7,579 nt of DNA from Candidatus Kapaibacterium sp. (GTDB taxonomy: Bacteria > Bacteroidota > Ignavibacteria > Kapaibacteriales > UBA2268), in the NCBI GenBank assembly GCA_027858275.1, contig JAQIDA010000235.1, forward strand, positions 1 to 7,579, written 5' to 3'. The notes beneath the pieces are model-generated. The model had not been told where the DNA came from. It did not search any database and worked only from the letters and a program-made list of their open reading frames with translations. The translations under genes and the position numbers were made by a program. This document shows, piece after piece, positions 6,444 through 7,579 of this stretch (its first letter is position 1; each line of letters opens with the position of its first letter).

Positions 6444-6623
6444 ATGGCAAAGAAAGACGCAAGACACAATATCATCATAGAATGCACGGAAGCTCGCAAA
6501 GAGGGCAAACCTGCTTCAAGATATACATCTACAAAGAACAAACACAATACTCCGGGACGCGTGGAATTGAAAAAATACAATCCTTTCCTACGTCGCCATA
6601 CTGTGCACAAAGAAACTCGCTAA
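6444..6623 (+). CDS. rpmG: 50S ribosomal protein L33 (zinc-free form)
   Basis: A 59-residue basic protein of the large ribosomal subunit, near the E site. MAKKDARHNIIIECTEAR, SRYTSTKNKHNTPGRVELKKY and a final HTVHKETR fit L33. The zinc-binding form has two CxxC pairs; here only one cysteine remains (C14), with EAR in place of the first pair's partner and NPFLRRH in place of the second pair, so this is the C-minus type that needs no zinc. A candidate ribosome-binding site GAGGG (6430-6434) lies 9 nt before the ATG. The gene has its own strong promoter and terminator, so it appears to be a single-gene unit. It is not next to rpmB here, a frequent partner elsewhere. Confidence 0.95.
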   Translation: MAKKDARHNIIIECTEARKEGKPASRYTSTKNKHNTPGRVELKKYNPFLRRHTVHKETR

Positions 6624-6647
6624 GGTTTCCGGAAAAATTTCAACATC

Positions 6648-6672
6648 AAGAGCTCCTTTTTGGGAGCTTTTT
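6648..6672 (+). terminator. Rho-independent terminator of rpmG
   Basis: AAGAGCTCC (6648-6656) pairs with GGAGCTTTT (6663-6671), including one G-U pair, around a 6-nt TTTTTG loop; the 3' arm merges into a T run ending at 6672. It starts 24 nt after the rpmG stop codon. Confidence 0.88.
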
Positions 6673-7002
6673 GTGTTTGTAGTCCCCCTTTCTCTTGTCT
6701 TCATTTTATGTTTCCGACTGTCGTTGAATCCCCTGTTTATGACTTATATCAATACGGCTGTGCAAATTGTTTTTCCCCGAAATTCTTCAAATCAAACATC
6801 AGTGAATAATGCACATAATTTCGACACATATTTAATGTGCCGCTGACATCCTCAATAATACAGAAAACAAATTCTCAGTGTTGATCTTTGCTAAAACACA
6901 AGAGAAACAAACATATATTTTACATATATTTACTATGGTTAATCACTGTGTTATCAATCACTTGAACAATAGAAAAGTGTTTGTTTGTGTTGTTGATGCT
7001 CA
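6673..7002. other. AT-rich intergenic stretch without a recognised gene
   Basis: No RNA gene or convincing protein gene is seen. It contains a 6-bp inverted repeat GCACAT/ATGTGC (6811-6816, 6835-6840), two tandem copies of ACATATATTT with an 11-bp period (6911-6920, 6922-6931), and a directly repeated AATCACT (6941-6947, 6956-6962). The first roughly 130 bases are less AT-rich and hold only a 33-codon open frame starting at 6708 with no ribosome-binding site. The role may be regulation of the downstream malic-enzyme gene, but that is inference. Confidence 0.5.
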
Positions 7003-7043
7003 TTTAATAAATTTATAGTTAATTATTCTTTAATAAATTTATA
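7003..7043. repeat. Twin 15-bp direct repeats with palindromic core, candidate operator
   Basis: TTTAATAAATTTATA occurs at 7003-7017 and again, identical, at 7029-7043. Each copy contains the perfect 10-bp palindrome ATAAATTTAT (7007-7016 and 7033-7042), 26 bp apart. The second copy overlaps the first two bases of the -7 box at 7042-7049. Two identical palindromes at a promoter suggest binding sites for a dimeric regulator of the malic-enzyme gene, but AT-rich sequence makes chance repeats more likely than usual. Confidence 0.5.
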
Positions 7044-7049
7044 AATTTG
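7042..7049 (+). promoter_or_regulatory. Candidate -7 box of the malic-enzyme promoter
   Basis: TAAATTTG fits the Bacteroidetes -7 consensus TAnnTTTG exactly. At the 19-nt spacing used by rpmG the -33 position would be TTAA (7019-7022), a poor match, so the promoter may be weak or activator-dependent. The start site would be near 7056, leaving a leader of about 55 nt. Confidence 0.5.
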
Positions 7050-7051
7050 CA

Positions 7052-7075
7052 ATGCGTTTCGAATGTGAATCGCAT
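7052..7075 (+). other. Leader stem-loop before the malic-enzyme gene
   Basis: ATGCGTTTC (7052-7060) pairs with GAATCGCAT (7067-7075) with one T/T mismatch, leaving a 6-nt GAATGT loop. It lies at the predicted transcription start, so it could be a 5' stem-loop of the mRNA or, as DNA, a palindromic regulator site. It is followed by A and T tracts (7076-7094) and then the ribosome-binding site. Confidence 0.4.
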
Positions 7076-7110
7076 AAAAATTTAAAAATTTTTTCCCTCG
7101 GAGTAAGATC

Positions 7111-7579
7111 ATGAAAATCAGGAAAGAAGACGCGCTCGAATATCACAGTTCGGGAAGAAAAGGCAAAATCGAAGTAGTAACCACAAAGCCTTGTGTTACG
7201 CAAAGAGACCTTTCATTAGCATACACTCCCGGCGTAGCTGATCCATGTCTCGAAATTGAAAAAGATGTAGAAAATGTTTATGAATATACCGCCAAAGGCA
7301 ACTTGGTGGCCGTTATCTCTAACGGAACGGCAGTCCTCGGTCTCGGCGATATCGGACCCGAAGCGGGGAAACCTGTAATGGAAGGCAAGGGAGTTTTGTT
7401 CAAAACCTTTGCTGATATTGACGTTTTTGATATTGAATTGAACTCCAAATCAATTGATGAAATTGTCAGAGTATGTGAAGTATTGGCACCTACTTTCGGC
7501 GGTATCAACCTCGAAGATATCAAAGGCCCTGAATGTTTCCATATTGAAGATGAATTGAAAAAAAGACTTGATATTCCCG
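7111..7579 (+). CDS. maeB: NADP-dependent malic enzyme, MaeB type (3' truncated by window end)
   Basis: The first 156 codons of a malic enzyme, which converts malate to pyruvate and CO2 with reduction of NAD(P)+. The N-terminal malic domain closely follows E. coli MaeB: GKIEVVTTKP (18-27), TQRDLSLAYTPGVADPCLEIEKD in two blocks (30-52), GNLVAVISNGTAVLGLGDIG (63-82), AGKPVMEGKGVLFK (85-98), and PTFGGINLEDIKGPEC (127-142). Y38 and K93 match the catalytic Tyr and Lys of the family, and E135 and D136 are the metal ligands. MaeB-type proteins usually continue into a NAD(P)-binding domain and then a phosphotransacetylase-like regulatory domain to about 750 residues; whether this one does is outside the window. 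The ATG at 7111 is supported by GGAG at 7100-7103, one of the few recognisable Shine-Dalgarno sequences here. NADP preference is assumed from the family. The long upstream gap with repeats suggests its own regulated promoter. Confidence 0.95.
   Translation, partial: MKIRKEDALEYHSSGRKGKIEVVTTKPCVTQRDLSLAYTPGVADPCLEIEKDVENVYEYTAKGNLVAVISNGTAVLGLGDIGPEAGKPVMEGKGVLFKTFADIDVFDIELNSKSIDEIVRVCEVLAPTFGGINLEDIKGPECFHIEDELKKRLDIP

Noticed and set aside
6708..6809. A 33-codon open frame with a CANC (CxxC) motif just after the rpmG terminator.
   Set aside because: It has no ribosome-binding site or promoter and its length is expected by chance; the motif alone is not enough to call a gene.
6908..6915. 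CAAACATA, an exact -7 box (TATGTTTG) on the minus strand.
   Set aside because: No -33 match at suitable spacing and no minus-strand gene downstream; the 8-mer has only six fixed bases and is expected by chance in AT-rich DNA.

Overview
The window (about 7.6 kb, moderately AT-rich) is mostly core chromosome of a Bacteroidota/Chlorobiota-type (FCB group) bacterium. Three things in the sequence point there. A large secreted protein ends in a type IX secretion (T9SS) C-terminal sorting domain. A near-perfect Bacteroidetes sigma-factor promoter (TTTG, 19 nt, TAAGTTTG) lies before rpmG. Shine-Dalgarno sequences are absent or weak before most genes. The stack of abnormal-spindle-like (choice-of-anchor D type) domains in front of the T9SS signal recalls Ignavibacteria or Candidatus Kapabacteria, but placing it there is inference.

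Layout. Positions 2-283 hold the 3' end of fusA (elongation factor G), followed by a strong hairpin terminator (307-344). Positions 345-506 have no gene but carry two more hairpins. A convergent minus-strand gene (507-1247) encodes a HAD-family phosphatase of the MtnX/phosphoserine phosphatase-like group. Diverging from it is cdsA (1435-2313, TTG start), the CDP-diacylglycerol synthase of phospholipid synthesis. The 259-nt gap after cdsA contains a large inverted repeat (2391-2516) whose arms are built from 9-bp units. Then comes the 1006-residue T9SS protein (2573-5593): signal peptide, seven calcium-loop repeats of a VCBS/FG-GAP propeller, a UnbV/ASPIC domain, three ASH-like domains and the sorting domain. 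Close behind on the same strand is aat (5627-6226), the leucyl/phenylalanyl-tRNA-protein transferase of the N-degron pathway. After a 217-nt gap with an inverted repeat and a clear promoter comes rpmG (6444-6623, ribosomal protein L33, zinc-free type) with its own terminator. A 487-nt gap contains AT-rich repeats, a promoter-like element and a leader hairpin. It leads to the 5' part of a MaeB-type malic enzyme gene (7111 to the window end).

The genes do not form one pathway. They are a mix of translation (fusA, rpmG), membrane lipid synthesis (cdsA), protein turnover (aat), central carbon metabolism (malic enzyme), a small phosphatase and one lineage-specific surface protein. No transposase, phage gene, CRISPR array, tRNA or rRNA was seen. 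I do not see convincing evidence of a new multi-gene system. The parts most worth a second look are the 9-bp-period inverted repeat, the architecture of the T9SS protein, the twin palindromes overlapping the malic-enzyme promoter, and the hairpins in the fusA/phosphatase gap.
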